DNA from: Meloidogyne chitwoodi
Lineage: Eukaryota; Nematoda; Chromadorea; Rhabditida; Meloidogynidae
Reading direction: 5' to 3'
DNA: 64,000 bases
Assembly (NCBI GenBank): GCA_015183035.1
Contig: JACZZP010000011.1
Span: forward strand, 434,001-498,000
Shown one piece after another: positions 46,447-59,013 of the stretch (position 1 is its first letter; each line of letters starts with the position of its first letter). The position numbers and the translations under genes are program-made. The notes under the pieces were generated by a model. It saw only the letters and a list, made by a program, of their open reading frames with translations. It was not told where the DNA came from and ran no database searches.

Positions 46447-47863
46447 GTTACGGTCTTAAAATAATTAATTACTAAAATTAACAAAAAATATAAATTGTTC
46501 CGTAAGGCTAATTGTCATTTGATAACCTCGGAGTAACAATGAAAAGAGCCTCAAGATAAAACAATTAATCCTCAAATAAATTAATTAAATAAAAATAAAA
46601 AAAAGTTTATCAAACTCGGTGGAATATAAGCCGAGTGAATAAATTTTGGCTCTGCGGTCAACAATGTCAGAGGCGATTTTTGTTTTAAAATTTCTAAAAA
46701 AGAAAAAGGGTTTTATAATAAAAAATTCAGTTCTTGTCCAGTTGATGAGTTAAAACAAAACATTTAACCACTATTGGCATAATATATTATATAACTGGCC
46801 ATATTTTATTTTTAGAATCAAAACCATAGCCTAATGGATTACTGCACGGACGTAGATTTTCTTATTGGAATAATATTTATAGAGCTTTTTTAATTTTACC
46901 CAACAAAAAAAATTTTAGAACTATAATCTTTGATTGGAATTAGCTTTCGATTGAGCTCATAAACTGAACAAGAACTTGAAATCTTAAAAAATAATTTTTC
47001 AAAAGGGATAAATGTCTGAAAAAATTTTTTCAAATATTTTTGTTTCAATTAATCTTCAATTATGTTGACACTCATAGTTCCCTTTAGTCTAGGCGTTGAA
47101 TCTTCTTCTGTTGCTCGTTTTCAGAATTCTTATTTCCACCGTGTCCCCTTCCACCGCGACTACGTCCACCTCGTCCACTTCCACCTGCATGGCTACTTTC
47201 ACCTTCTTGTGTGGAAGTTTTTGGTTCTATAAATTAAAAAAAAATTCAAAATAAAATTTGGTTAACAGTATATTATTATTTAAAAAATAATAACTCTGTA
47301 CTATACGAAATAAATCCACCCAATGGGTAATCCTAAAGAATATTATAATAAACAAATTCGTCAATAATTAATCGACTAGAAAACATTTCATAAATTCTAA
47401 CTCGAATAGAATTACCTACATCTTTAATTTAATAAAATTTTAAATAATTATACCTTCGGATGTAATAATTGAAAGATAACGTTCAATTTTTAACTCTTCA
47501 AAATTGAAGCCAAAAGATACTAAAGTAGCTAAATTTTTTTCAAGCTGAGTTGGATTTTTCAAGAAAGCTGAAATATAATATTGTTTATTTATAATTAATT
47601 TAAACACTCAGGCTGTCGTTCCGGTTATCTCTAGAGCCGGATATATTTGAAAATTATCGATTCGGTACCTTTTAATTCAAAAGGAACTGACAACTTTAGT
47701 AATTAATTAAAAGCAATTTTAATAATACGATTTGTTAATGTTTTTAAAAAAATAATAAATACCACGAGCCTTTTGGTGACGCTGCGCGTCACCAAAAAGC
47801 TCTTTCATAATAATAAAAGGTTTTCGTACTTTCATTAAAGTAAAAAAATTATTGTACAATAAA

Positions 47864-48425
47864 TAGGGATGTGCAAAATATGCACGGAAAATCACAAAAT
47901 ATGCGCATATATATGCTCAAAAAAAGTCCAAAATATGCACCGAAATATGAAAAAAATGCCTAAATACGCAGAAAAAATTGCGAAAATGTGCTTTAAAAAT
48001 AAATATTTATTGCAAAAAAAAATAACATTGAATTTCGCCTTTCACAATTGCATATTAAGTATTTTTCTAAAGTTGCGCTGGTGAGAAAAAAGAGAATAGG
48101 GAAAATATAAAAAGTAAGGTATGAGAAACAAAAATTAATAGGTAAACTAACGAAATGACAAAAATTTTTTGAATTTTACCCATTTCTGCACCAAAATTTT
48201 AAAAAATACGAAAAAACTTGCAAAATATGCACCAAAATATGCAAAAATTGGCCAAACATGCACAATATGCAAATGTGCACGAAAGTGACAAAATATGCAA
48301 AAATATGCTATAAGAACCGGTTCCAAAAACAACTCGGAACAACGAAAAAAACACCATTTTTGAGCTTTTCATAACGTGGCATATCCGCATGCAAAATATG
48401 CATTTGCATGTTTTGCACATCCCTA
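47864..48425. mobile_element. hAT-type element of AAATATGCAC words, target duplication ACAATAAA
   Basis: Termini TAGGGATGTGCAAAATATGC and GCATGTTTTGCACATCCCTA, exact ACAATAAA at 47856-47863 and 48426-48433. The ends are built from reiterated AAAATATGCACC. Shares TIR shape with the CAGGGATGGGCAA family. Confidence 0.88.
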
Positions 48426-48774
48426 ACAATAAAAGACCTAAAAAACTGATGTACGAAAATAAGAAAAAACTTATTTATGTAAAAAATTACGAAGAAGAAA
48501 ATAAATTGTATTATAAAAAACTAATATAGTTTATAATGAAATACAATAAAAGCGTATTTTATAAAAATGTTCACGTAGTTTCGCAAGTTTTAGGGATATT
48601 CGAGATCATTAAATATGTATTTCATATTTTTATCTTCTTGTTTTACAATATCGTTTTCGTCTAATATAGTTTGGCGTTTCTTCAAGCAAAACGATCTTTC
48701 ATAACTTTTTTCGAAATCGTCCAACGAACAATCCGAAACTTCCGAAAACCGAAATCCGAAACTTGCCCATCCCA

Positions 48775-51700
48775 GATTTGTACGTTTCTACATTGTACAG
48801 TTGTACTCTTTGCACTTTTGTAATTTTATCTTTTTTATAATTGACCTTTTGTACGTTTACACATTTGTTGAGTGTAAATTTTTAAAAAAATGTACTTTTG
48901 TACATTTACAAAGTTGTATATTGGTGCATTTTTGCAATTGTAAATTTGTACGTTAACACATTTGTAGAATTGTACTTTACACAATTGTAATAATGTATAA
49001 ATACACAATAGTAAATTTGACTTATGTAAATTTGTACTTATAACAGTAGTTCAATTGTAAATTTGTACTAAAATTACTTTTGTACATTTGAACGTTTCTA
49101 CAATTGTAAAGTTGTACTGTTTATACGATTACACAGTGGTAAATTTGAACTTTTGTAGATAGAATATTTGTATAAATTTACTTTTGTACATTTACATAGT
49201 TGAATATTTGTGCTTATTTACAATTGTAATAATGTAAGATTACAAATTTGTAGAATTGTACATATCAACAATATAAAGTTGTACAAATACACACCTGTAA
49301 ATTTGTACTTTTTTACAATTTTTATGTTGTACATTTGTACTAAGTCAATGTTGTAAAGTTGTAATTTAATTTACAGTTGTTGAGTTGTACTTTTGTACAA
49401 TTGTCAAAAGTACAATGTACATTGTTGAAGTTTTTACTAATTTGCAATTGTAAAGTCGTAGACTAAAAGTGTACATTTGTACTACATTACAGTTTGTACA
49501 TTAGTACTAAATTACAGTTGTACATTTGTACTTCTTTACAGTTGTACATTTGTACTAAATTAAAGTTGTACAGTTGTAATATTTTACATGTGTACTTTTG
49601 AACTACATTACAGTTTTTCATTTGTACTTTTGTACTACTTTACAGTTTTAAAGTTTAGCGTTTGTTCATTTGTAAAGTTGTACTTTTTTACATTTGTAAT
49701 ACTTTACATTTTTTACATTGGTACTACGTTACATTTGTACAGTTGTAAATTTTTACATTTTGTACATTTGTACTTATTTACATTTGTAATACGTTAGTTG
49801 TACAGTTTTATTATTTTACACTTTGTACAGTTTGTAATTATTTTATTTTGTACAGTTGTAATATGTTACAGTTGTACATTTGTACTTTTGTTACTTTGTA
49901 CATGTGTAATTTTTTCCTTTTGCACATTTGTACTATGTTACAGTTGTACATTTGTAAAATTTTCCATTTCTACGATTGTACTAATTTATATTTGTAAATT
50001 TTTACATTTGTACTAATTTACATTTTCACATTTGTACTACGTTACAGTTGTACGTTTGTAATTTTTAAATATGTACTGTTGTAATTTTTTAAAGTTGTAC
50101 TGTTGTACTACGTTACATTTGTCTACTTTTTCACTTTTGTACAACTTTACAGTTATACATTAGTGCTTGTTTACTTTTGTACTACTTTAAAGTTTTACAT
50201 TTGTACATTTTTATGTTTGTCCGTTTGCAAAGTTGTACTTTTTTTGCGTTTGTACATTTGTATTTTTGTCACATTTGTACTTTTGTATTTTTTAACATTT
50301 GTACATTTGTAATACTATAAGTTTAACATTTGTAAATTTTTTTACGTTTGTACATTTAAGTTTATATCAAAAAACTCTAACACAATGTTTGTAAGAAAAG
50401 AGTTTGAAGTTCAAGTTCTCTAATTATATAAGTTGCAATAAAATATTATAAGTTTTTACAGCTGACAATTACATGGTTCAACTTGCTACAGGTGTACATT
50501 TTTAAAATTGTACATTTGTACTATTATAATTTTACTGTTGTAAAATCACACATGTACTGTTGTACATGTGTAATTTTGTACAATTGTGCAAATGGACATT
50601 TGTACTATTGTACATTTGTACACATGTAATTTTATACAAATGTAATTTTGTACAATGTTAAAAATACTCATTTGTACTGTTGTACATTAGTAATTGTGTA
50701 ACATTGGACTTTTGTACAAATTTTAAAACATACATTTGTACTGTTGTACTCTTGTGAAAATTTATACAATTTTTAGAATACACATTTGTACTGTTTTACA
50801 TTTGTAATTTTGTAAACTTGTAAGTTAGTACAAGTTTTCAAACACACGTTTGTACTGTTGTACTTTTGTAATTTTATAAAATTTTCACACACACAGTTGT
50901 ACTTTTTGTAACAATTTTTCAAATACACATTTTTACAGTTATACATTTGTAATTATGTACAATTTTTCAAATACAATTACATTAGTAATTTTATACAATT
51001 TTGCAAATGCACTTTGTACTGTTGTAAAAATTGCACTTTTATACAATTTTCACACGCACATTTTTACAGTTGTACTTTTGTTTTTTGTTCATTTGTAATT
51101 TTTACAATTTTGCACAAAAACAGTTGTAATGTTGTACTATTGTACAATTTTTCAAATACAAATTTTTCAGTTGTACATTTTGTAAATTGTAGTATGTTAC
51201 AATTGAAGTTTGTAAAAATTTTAGTTTTTACATATTACTATTGTACGTTAGTAATTTTTTCATGAGAACATTTGTAATTTTGTAATGTTTATAAATTGTA
51301 CAAATTTACATATATAGCGGCCGCCGTCTTGCTTCGTTCGCACGGCGTCCGCGGCTAAACGGAAGCCTTTTTTTGATCCACAAACAATGTTCATCTCTAA
51401 CATATTTTTCAAAGAGAAGAACTAAATTCTCTTTCTCTAATTATATTAGGTTGCAATAATTTTTCTTTTCGTGTTAAATTAAAATCATAGCGGCGATTTA
51501 AAGTTCAAAAAAATTTGCAATGTGTAATGTTTACAATTTTAATTTCGAGCAATTTTACAAATACACATTTGTATGGGTACACATTTTTAATTTTGTACAT
51601 TATTAAATTTAACAATTGTAATTTTGTACATTTTTTGCAAATAAACATTTGTACTGATATACATTTTGAATCTTAACAATTGTAATTTTGTACATTTGTA

Positions 51701-52070
51701 AATTTGTCATATTTTTTTCAATTGTAATTTTGGTAAAAGTTACAAATGCACATTTGTACGGATATACATGTTTTATTTTTTGCAATTGTAAATTTGTACA
51801 TTTTACAATTGTACAAATACTCATTTGTACTGTCGTACAACATTTCAAGTCTTTATCTTTGTAATATTGTAATTTTGTACTCAATTGTAATTTTGGTAAA
51901 AGTTACAAATGCACATTTGTAAGGATATACATGTTTTATTTTTTGCAATTGTAAATTTGTACATTTTACAATTGTACAAATACTCATTTGTACTGTCGTA
52001 CAACATTTCAAGTCTTTATCTTTGTAATATTGTAATTTTGTACAAATGTACTTTTTTACATATATAGCGG
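48775..52070. repeat. Degenerate TTGTACATTTGTA repeat field
   Basis: Roughly 3 kb dominated by irregular units such as TTGTACATTTGTACTTTT and TTACAGTTGTACATTTGTA, interrupted at 51300-51530. In the last part a block of about 170 bp is tandemly duplicated (51700-51885 and 51885-52045). Unit length and phase drift, so this is not a simple satellite. Open frames here reflect the TGTAC words. Confidence 0.85.
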
Positions 52071-55000
52071 TCGCCGGCTCGATTCGCTCTAACGGCGGCC
52101 GCGGCAAAACGGAGGACTTTTTATCAAGAAAAAATGTTTATATCTCTATCACAAATTTTAAAATGAAGAGAGACAGAGTAAAAACATTTTTCTCTAATTC
52201 TAAAAATATACGCGTGCAGATATTACATTAAAAGTTTTTCTCTAACATATACCTAATTTAAAATGAAAAGAGAAAGAGTTAAAACATTTTTCTCTAATTA
52301 TATAAATATACGCGGTGTGCAGCTATTACAGTAAAAGTTTTCGTGTCAAAAGAAAATCATCTTTTCTCTTTGACGCAAAAACCATCAATTTAGTAAGGTT
52401 AATAATTATGGTCATCCATTTCTTTATAAATTGCTAATTTATTTAATAAATTGTATAAATTATTTTCTTTTTCTTTCAATTCATTTAAGCGGTTAGTAAA
52501 TATTTGTTTGCCTTGTTCACTAAAATTTTTATTAATTATTAAAAAAATCAAAAACTTAAAGTTTATTTTACAATATTTATAATATTTAAAGCATTGTTCA
52601 AAAAAAGAAAATATTTTTTTCAAAACTAACTTGAGTGTATCTAACAAATTTTTATAAATAATTTCTTGACCTTCAGAATCACTTAAATATTTTTCAATTA
52701 ATATTTTTGTTTGAGCTAACAAATTATAGTAAATGAAAAAATTCTTTTCTTGTTGTGTTGGTTTTCTTAATATTTTTAACTTTTTCTCCAATACTTCTTT
52801 GCTGTATTATTATATAAAATTAAATTATATAATTAAATAAACAAAAATTAAAAATAAAATAAATTTGCATAAAAATTTTTGTTTTTTTATACTTTTTATT
52901 TTCCAAAATCAACAGGTTAACTCAAAAATACATGACACAAAATATAAAGAACACACGAAATTTTTTTCTTTTGATTTATATTTTATGGTACTTTTCCTAT
53001 ATGCTCCCAAAGTCCGCAAGTTTTTATCCGCAACTCTTTATATTTTATTATTTACTTTGGATGCATAAAATCAACAATCTTTGCTATCAAAGGACGCATT
53101 TTATTACCACAACAAACTTTTTCTTTATGTAGAATTCCACAATTTTGAAGAAATTTAGATGCATGGGTTTCATCAGGGATTTCAGAGAGCAATTTAAATT
53201 GTAACTCATTTTGTAAAATTTGATTTTTTTAATTCCATTACCTTATATACCACCAAAAAATGTATTATAATCCTTTATAATTGTTATGGAAAATATTCTC
53301 ATATATATATATATTTTTTAAATAATCCATTTGAGAAAAATATTACTTGCGGATAAAAACTTGCGGACTTTGGGAGCATAAAGGAAAAGTACCTATTTTT
53401 CCTTTCGACTTTTTGTACTATAATAATATTCTGAGAATTTTCTTATTTTTAATAAAACATAGCCACCGGATTTTCTTTTTAACATCGACCCTCTCTAGAA
53501 GAACAATACTCTCTAAAATACCGACCATCTAGAGGGGCGTTGAAAAATATAACGCCGGTCTATAAGAGAAAATCCGGTATTTAATTTTAAGAAAATAAAG
53601 AAAATACAAATTGTATTTATGTTTTTCGTGACATGTTTGTATAAACATCCCATTTCTAATTTAATTAACAAACCTTAAATTATTCAATTTATTGAAAGTT
53701 GAATCAATTTTTTCTTTATTTTTAAATTTTTCAAAATTTTTTTCTGGCATTATTTCAAAATAATCAATCATTCTTTTAGAAATAAATTCTACTATTGAGT
53801 TTCTTTCTTGTCCATCTTCAATTGTATAACCTTCTTGGTAACTTTCTATATAATCATTATTAGTTAATTTATGATCTATATAATCATTTAATTGGTTTAA
53901 ATATTTTTCAAGATTTTGTTCATATTTCTTTATTAACTTTAAAATTAAAAAATTGTTTTATTTATTAAATAATTACCTATATTACCTAATTAAAATAATA
54001 TTTATTTTAATTTACAAAAATTTACCAAAAAAATTATTTTTTTGCTTTATTTTGAAGCAAAGATTTTTAACTAATTTTTAAATAAAAAATAAAAATAAGT
54101 TTCCCACAAAAGCTTTTTAGGGAAATATTAAAAGATTAAAACTAGGACTGTAAATTTAATTTTCTAAAAAACGCAAAGACTAAAATAGTTTTAAAAAAGC
54201 GTCAAAATATTTGGTAAAAATAGAAAAAAGTCCAAAATTGTTGCAAAAATAGTTACAAAAATTTCATTTCTTGGCATATTTAACTAGTATTACAAAATGC
54301 CACAAAGGGAGGTTAGGACAAAATGTCAGTGAGGTATTTTTACGATTTTTCATTCAACTAATTTGGCAGCGTTTTTGACAATATTTAATATATTTTTTGT
54401 CGACAAAAATTTGACAAAAAATGCCAAAATAATTACAATATAACTGTCTAAAATACCTTTATAATTTTTTTGATACTTTCTTTTAAAAGTTCATCATCAA
54501 TAGTCATGTTAAAATTTTTGAGTATATTAACTGCTTTAAAATGAATAATAACGTTAATATTATTTATGTTTTTTTTTAATTCATCTTCAATAGAATTTAA
54601 AATGCGAATCAAAAAAGACGCTTCGGTAAGTGAAAAATGTATTGAATTGTCAACTAAAATTATTAAAATAAATTATCTGAAATTACTTTATAATAGGTAT
54701 TAGTAGTTCACTCACAGAATATTCATTTACGGTAATTAATAAATTTTTTTTCATTAAAATATTTATTAATTTCGGAAATTCACACTGCTTAAAGGAAAAG
54801 TACCTTCCAAAGACTTTTAAAATAATAACAAGTTTTATAGGTCATAATTGAATATTATAAGTAATTTTATTTTAAAATTTACCTGGAGGAGGATTGTGCA
54901 TTCCAACAGTCATTTGTTGAAGTAAATAGAAAACAAAAAAATAACAAAACAAATTTTAAAGATTTGAAATAATCATTTTATTGAAAACTCTTTCAATTAA

Positions 55001-55109
55001 AAAATTTCTATAAAAATATTTTTTATAAAATTAAATTTGCCTTTGAATTTTAATTAAATTTTTAATTAAAATTTAATTTTTAAACGACCAAATAAAATAG
55101 ATAATTTAA

Positions 55110-55570
55110 TTCAAATGAGAATAGAATTGAAGGAGGAGAAATTTTGAGAGAAATGAATGGATTTTAGAGAAATGAAGAGGCTATTTATTACAAAGAATTG
55201 GGAGCGTAATTTTCTTGACTTTTTATTGTTGGCAGTATTGACTCAAAAATTAAATTATGCTGGAATATACATAGAGTGAAGAATAAAGAAATTTAAGATG
55301 AATAGAGAGAAAAAAAATTAAAAAAAAAATTTTTTGGCAAGAAATTTTTTTATGGGAAATATAGCTATAATTAGTTGACATTTCCTCTATTGCTGCTATT
55401 CTAAAAGTTTAGGCATAAAATAGTAAGAATGTTAGAGTAAGAAAGACCCCAGCTTCCGACGTAATATTGAATTTAAATTGCCATGCCTCTCTTAAATAGA
55501 ATCAATTCTTTGATTTTTAATAGTTGAGAGATGAAATATTTTGAGGAGACTGGAGGCATAGGTTAATTTA
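55110..55570 (-). promoter_or_regulatory. Upstream block of copy F
   Basis: Contains GAGAAATGAATGGATTTTAG, GTTGGCAGTATTGACTC, AGCTTCCGACGTAATATTGA and ATTGCCATGCCTC, close to copies A and B but with small deletions, including loss of the GACG before TTAGTTG. Confidence 0.45.
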
Positions 55571-57257
55571 TAAAATTTAAAAAAAATTTATTGTGGAAAA
55601 AAGATTTAAGGGGGTCATATTCACGGTTTTCTTAAACGGAAAATTAAAGTACTTTAATAATTTATTCAAGATTTTTTTAGGAAATGACTACTGAATTAAT
55701 CACGGTTTAAATTAATTAATTACTAAATTAACTAAAAATATTTTTTTATAAATTGTTTCATTTTCAGTTGATAACCTCGGAGGATGAAAAGAAGCCCTCC
55801 CGAGAAAACAATTAATCCTCAAATAAATAATAAATTAAATAAAAATAAAAGTTTATCAAACTCGAGGGATATAAACAGTGTAAAATTTGGATTTAATTTC
55901 GAAAAAATTTCAGAATTTTTTTTAATTTTTTCTTCAATTCTTTTCTTTTGAATTCATCTTCAATAAATATAAATATGTTGACTCTCTTAGTTGCTTAGTT
56001 AAGGGCGTTGAATCTTTTGCTTACGGTCTTCTTCAGGATCATTATTTTCATCTTTTCCACTTCCACCAACATGGCTACTTTCGCCTTTATGTGTTGATTC
56101 ACTTCTAGAAATTAAAAAAATATATTTTTCAATATAAAAATTATTTAACAAAAAGGTATTATATTTAAAAATTGATAAGATTATAAATCTAAATCCACCA
56201 AACGGGGCATTCCGTTAATGAAATTCTGAATAATTCGAAAATAAAAAATAAATAAATGTAATCATAGATTAATCAGAACTGGATATCAAGTCTGATTTGA
56301 ATCCCTTATTTAATTTAATAAAATTGAAAATAATTACTTTAGATTTAATAATTTGAGGAAAACTTATTGTATTTGCCATCTCTTCATTCTCTAAGCAAAA
56401 ATATACTAAAGGAGTTAAATACTCTTCAATTTGATTTTTCATAAAATCTAAAATATATAAAACTTATTATTATTTAAAATGTATAATTAATTTATTCATC
56501 TTTTAAAAAAGTTATTAATAAGGCTGTCGTTTCCAGGTATCCGAAAAAAAATAAGATCGAATATCCGAAAATTTTCCAGGAACTGACAATTTATTAATAA
56601 TTATAATTTTTCATTTTAATAATAATAGATTACTATCATCATCATTTTCACTCAATTCATTAAAAAATTGCTGAATCTGTAATAAAATTATATAAATCCT
56701 TTTCTCGTTGTTCTGATTCATTTAAATATTGGTTAACAAATGTTTGTGTGCTAAAAAGTTTATTAATTAATTTTTAAAAAATCTTTCAATAATATTTTTA
56801 AATAATTATTTATTAAAAGAATTGTTTTAGACAACAATAATAAAATATACTTTTTTTCAAAACTAACCTGTCGATTTAAACATATTTTTATAATTAATTG
56901 AATTATTTAAATATGATTTAATTAATATTTTGTTTGGACTAACAAATATAGAAAATAAATAAATTTCCTTCTAGAACTATTGGACCTTGAAATTCCTTCA
57001 ACTTTTCTCTAATACGTTTTTTCTGAATTATAAAATTAAATTATATTTTAAGCACTAAGATCAAGGCTAAATAATAATTTATAGCTTAAATTATGAGGAT
57101 TAACTCGGAGAAATTTTAGATTTAAAAAAATTAAAAAAAAACTCAAAGGATTGTTAGATAATTAAATATTTTTTAATCAAACAGAAATTATGTAATTTTA
57201 GAAAATATAGGAAAATCAATTATAAAGAATTATACTTTAAGGAAGATTGCTTATAGC

Positions 57258-57893
57258 TAGGGCCCGGATTTTTATGTGGCAAAAATTACAAAATATGTAC
57301 TAAAATATGTGAAAAAGTTGTGTGAATATGTGGAAAAATATCTGGAAGATATGTGACAAATATGTGAAAATTTTTGAGCAAAATCTAGAAAATCCAGGAA
57401 ATTTTTTTTAAAATGGAGAGATACTGTTCAATTTTCAGTTTAAGTCAAATTAAATGAAAAGTAAAGTTATTAGATAACTTTGAAGAAATTTTGTAACTTC
57501 CCGCAAAATTGACACTCAAAATCCAGCACCGAATCACCTCTCATGTTGGTGCTGATAGATTCCGACAGTGGCTGTTTCGACAGTAAAATAAAACTCTAAG
57601 AATCGTACTTAAAAACGAGTTTTTGGGTAATGTTAGGGCTTAGGGATTGTAATAAATATATCCGGATGTCTTGCAACAAAAAACCGAAATACATTTCATA
57701 GTATCCAGATTTAGGCATACAGTTAGAAAACGAGAAATAGTTCACTGTCGAAAACTGTTTCCACTGAAAATATAGGAAATATGTGAAAAATATCTCAGTC
57801 CTTTTTACTTAGACTGACTAAAAACGCCGGATTCGTGCATAACTGATGCGTAGATTTCAGAAAAAAATGTGAAAACAAAAAATCCGGGCCCTA
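57258..57893. mobile_element. TIR element with TAGGGCCCGGATTTTT ends
   Basis: Termini TAGGGCCCGGATTTTT and AAAAATCCGGGCCCTA, 636 bp. The flanking octamers (CTTATAGC and CTTAAACA) match only partly. The left part repeats AATATGTGAAAAA words. Located in intron 3 of copy G. Confidence 0.65.
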
Positions 57894-57951
57894 CTTAAAC
57901 ACTTATTTGTTAGGAGAGAGTATAAGGTTATTAAAAGAAAAGTGAATATGT

Positions 57952-58189
57952 GCGCTGGTAGTTCAGTCGGTAAAGCACTAGATTTTATGGAGCTTAGTCC
58001 TTAGAAGCATTTGTGAGGTCACAGGTTCGATATAGAGATCGAGCTGGAGCTGGATCCAGACATGGATTTTCCCTGGATCCATTGTCCAGCTTAAGACATT
58101 TTTGGGCATTCTGGATTTTTTATGGAGAAAGATCCAGATCAAGAATTTTTCAAAATCTCGATCTCTAGTTCGATTCCCCTCAGTGGCCA
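57952..58189 (+). tRNA. tRNA-like sequence, split by a hAT-type element (pseudo-tRNA)
   Basis: TGGTAGTTCAGTCGGTAAAGC fits the D-arm and A box in layout (given here at 57956-57976), and GGTTCGAT...GTTCGATTCC (58024-58032 and 58168 on) is a B box cut by an insertion; CCA follows at 58187. Acceptor pairing is poor and I cannot assign an anticodon, so it may be a tRNA-derived repeat rather than a former tRNA gene. It is antisense inside intron 3 of copy G. Confidence 0.45.
58033..58167. mobile_element. hAT-type miniature element in the B box of the tRNA-like sequence
   Basis: Termini TAGAGATCGAG and CTCGATCTCTA; flanking octamers GTTCGATA (58025-58032) and GTTCGATT (58168-58175) differ at one position. 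The interior repeats GGATCCA/TGGATCC words. Confidence 0.75.
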
Positions 58190-59013
58190 ATTTTTTACTT
58201 TTCCTCGTATAATTAACTAACTTTAAATTGTTTAATTTAGCATAACTTGTATTAATTTTGTAATCTTTTTTAAAATTAATAAAATTTTCTTTTGTCATTA
58301 ATTGTGATATATTGTTCATTCTTGCAGAAAAAAACTCTACTGCCCAGTTTTTTCCTTCTTGTTCATCTTCAAATAACTCATCTTCTTCATCACTACTATA
58401 ATCATCTTCTTGATCATTTTCATCATCACTATCATCTTTGTAGCTATTTAGATACTCAACATCCTTTAACCTAATATTTATTCTCTCATTTAATTGAATT
58501 AAATAACCATTAAAATTATTTTTATATTGATTTATTAACTTTAAAAAATTAAATTTTATTAGAAAGAAAAAGTTTTAAGGAAAGGATTATTATTAATTTG
58601 TTAGAAATACCTTTATAATTTTAATAATAGTATTTTTTAAAAATTGATTATCCTTCAAATTAAATTTTTCAAGTATTTCATTCCCCTTAGTTCGAATAAT
58701 ATTTTCAATATAATTTCCATTTAATTCATCAATTGTAATTGAATTTAAAATACGAGCAAAAAAAAGACAGTTCGGTAAGTGAAAAATGTGTTCTATTGTC
58801 TTCAAATTATAAAAAAATTTTTTAATTATTTATTAAAATTATTTAATAGTTGACACTCAATTGATAGGTAGGTAATTAATAAATAATATGTATTTATTTA
58901 TTTTTGTTAATAATAAATATTATTACCAACTTCCTCTGTATAAAGGAAAAGTACCCCCAACGACTTTTAATATGATAAACAAGTTTTTCTTTATAGATAA
59001 GTATTATAGTTAG

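Larger units (their letters stand above)
47763..52400. mobile_element. 4.6-kb insertion in copy F
   Basis: Comparison with other copies places the boundaries at the end of exon 5. The left edge carries a strong hairpin (CTTTTGGTGACGC and GCGTCACCAAAAAG). It contains a hAT-type element (47864-48425), a 3.3-kb field of degenerate TTGTAC repeats, two GC-rich boxes, and near the right end two related segments with AAAATGAAGAGAGACAGAG / AAAATGAAAAGAGAAAGAG and TATACGCG. Its nature is not identified; no transposase or replicase is seen. Confidence 0.6.
47084..54976 (-). pseudogene. Array copy F: split by a 4.6-kb insertion, signal exon stopped
   Basis: Exons 54976-54883, 54653-54457, 53936-53674, 52801-52631, 52519-52399 and, beyond the insertion, 47567-47454 and 47226-47084. 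Exon 1 starts MIISNL then stops because one T is lost and another gained a little later. Exons 2-4 are open. Exon 5 reads to MDDHNY and then meets a stop where the donor should be, because about 47763-52400 has been inserted exactly at the exon edge; the lost donor GTATTTAT is found at 47761. Exon 7 has the most Gly/Arg-rich tail of the family (HAGGSGRGGRSRGGRGHGG). Confidence 0.75.

Noticed and set aside
47763..47815. Helitron 3' end at the edge of the insertion in copy F
   Set aside because: A hairpin is present but the terminal CTRR and the TC start at the other edge are not.
49588..50312. Plus-strand frames rich in Phe, Tyr, Val and Cys
   Set aside because: Translations of the TTGTAC repeat field.
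51609..52107. Two similar minus-strand frames
   Set aside because: They are the two copies of a duplicated TTGTAC block, not paralogous genes.
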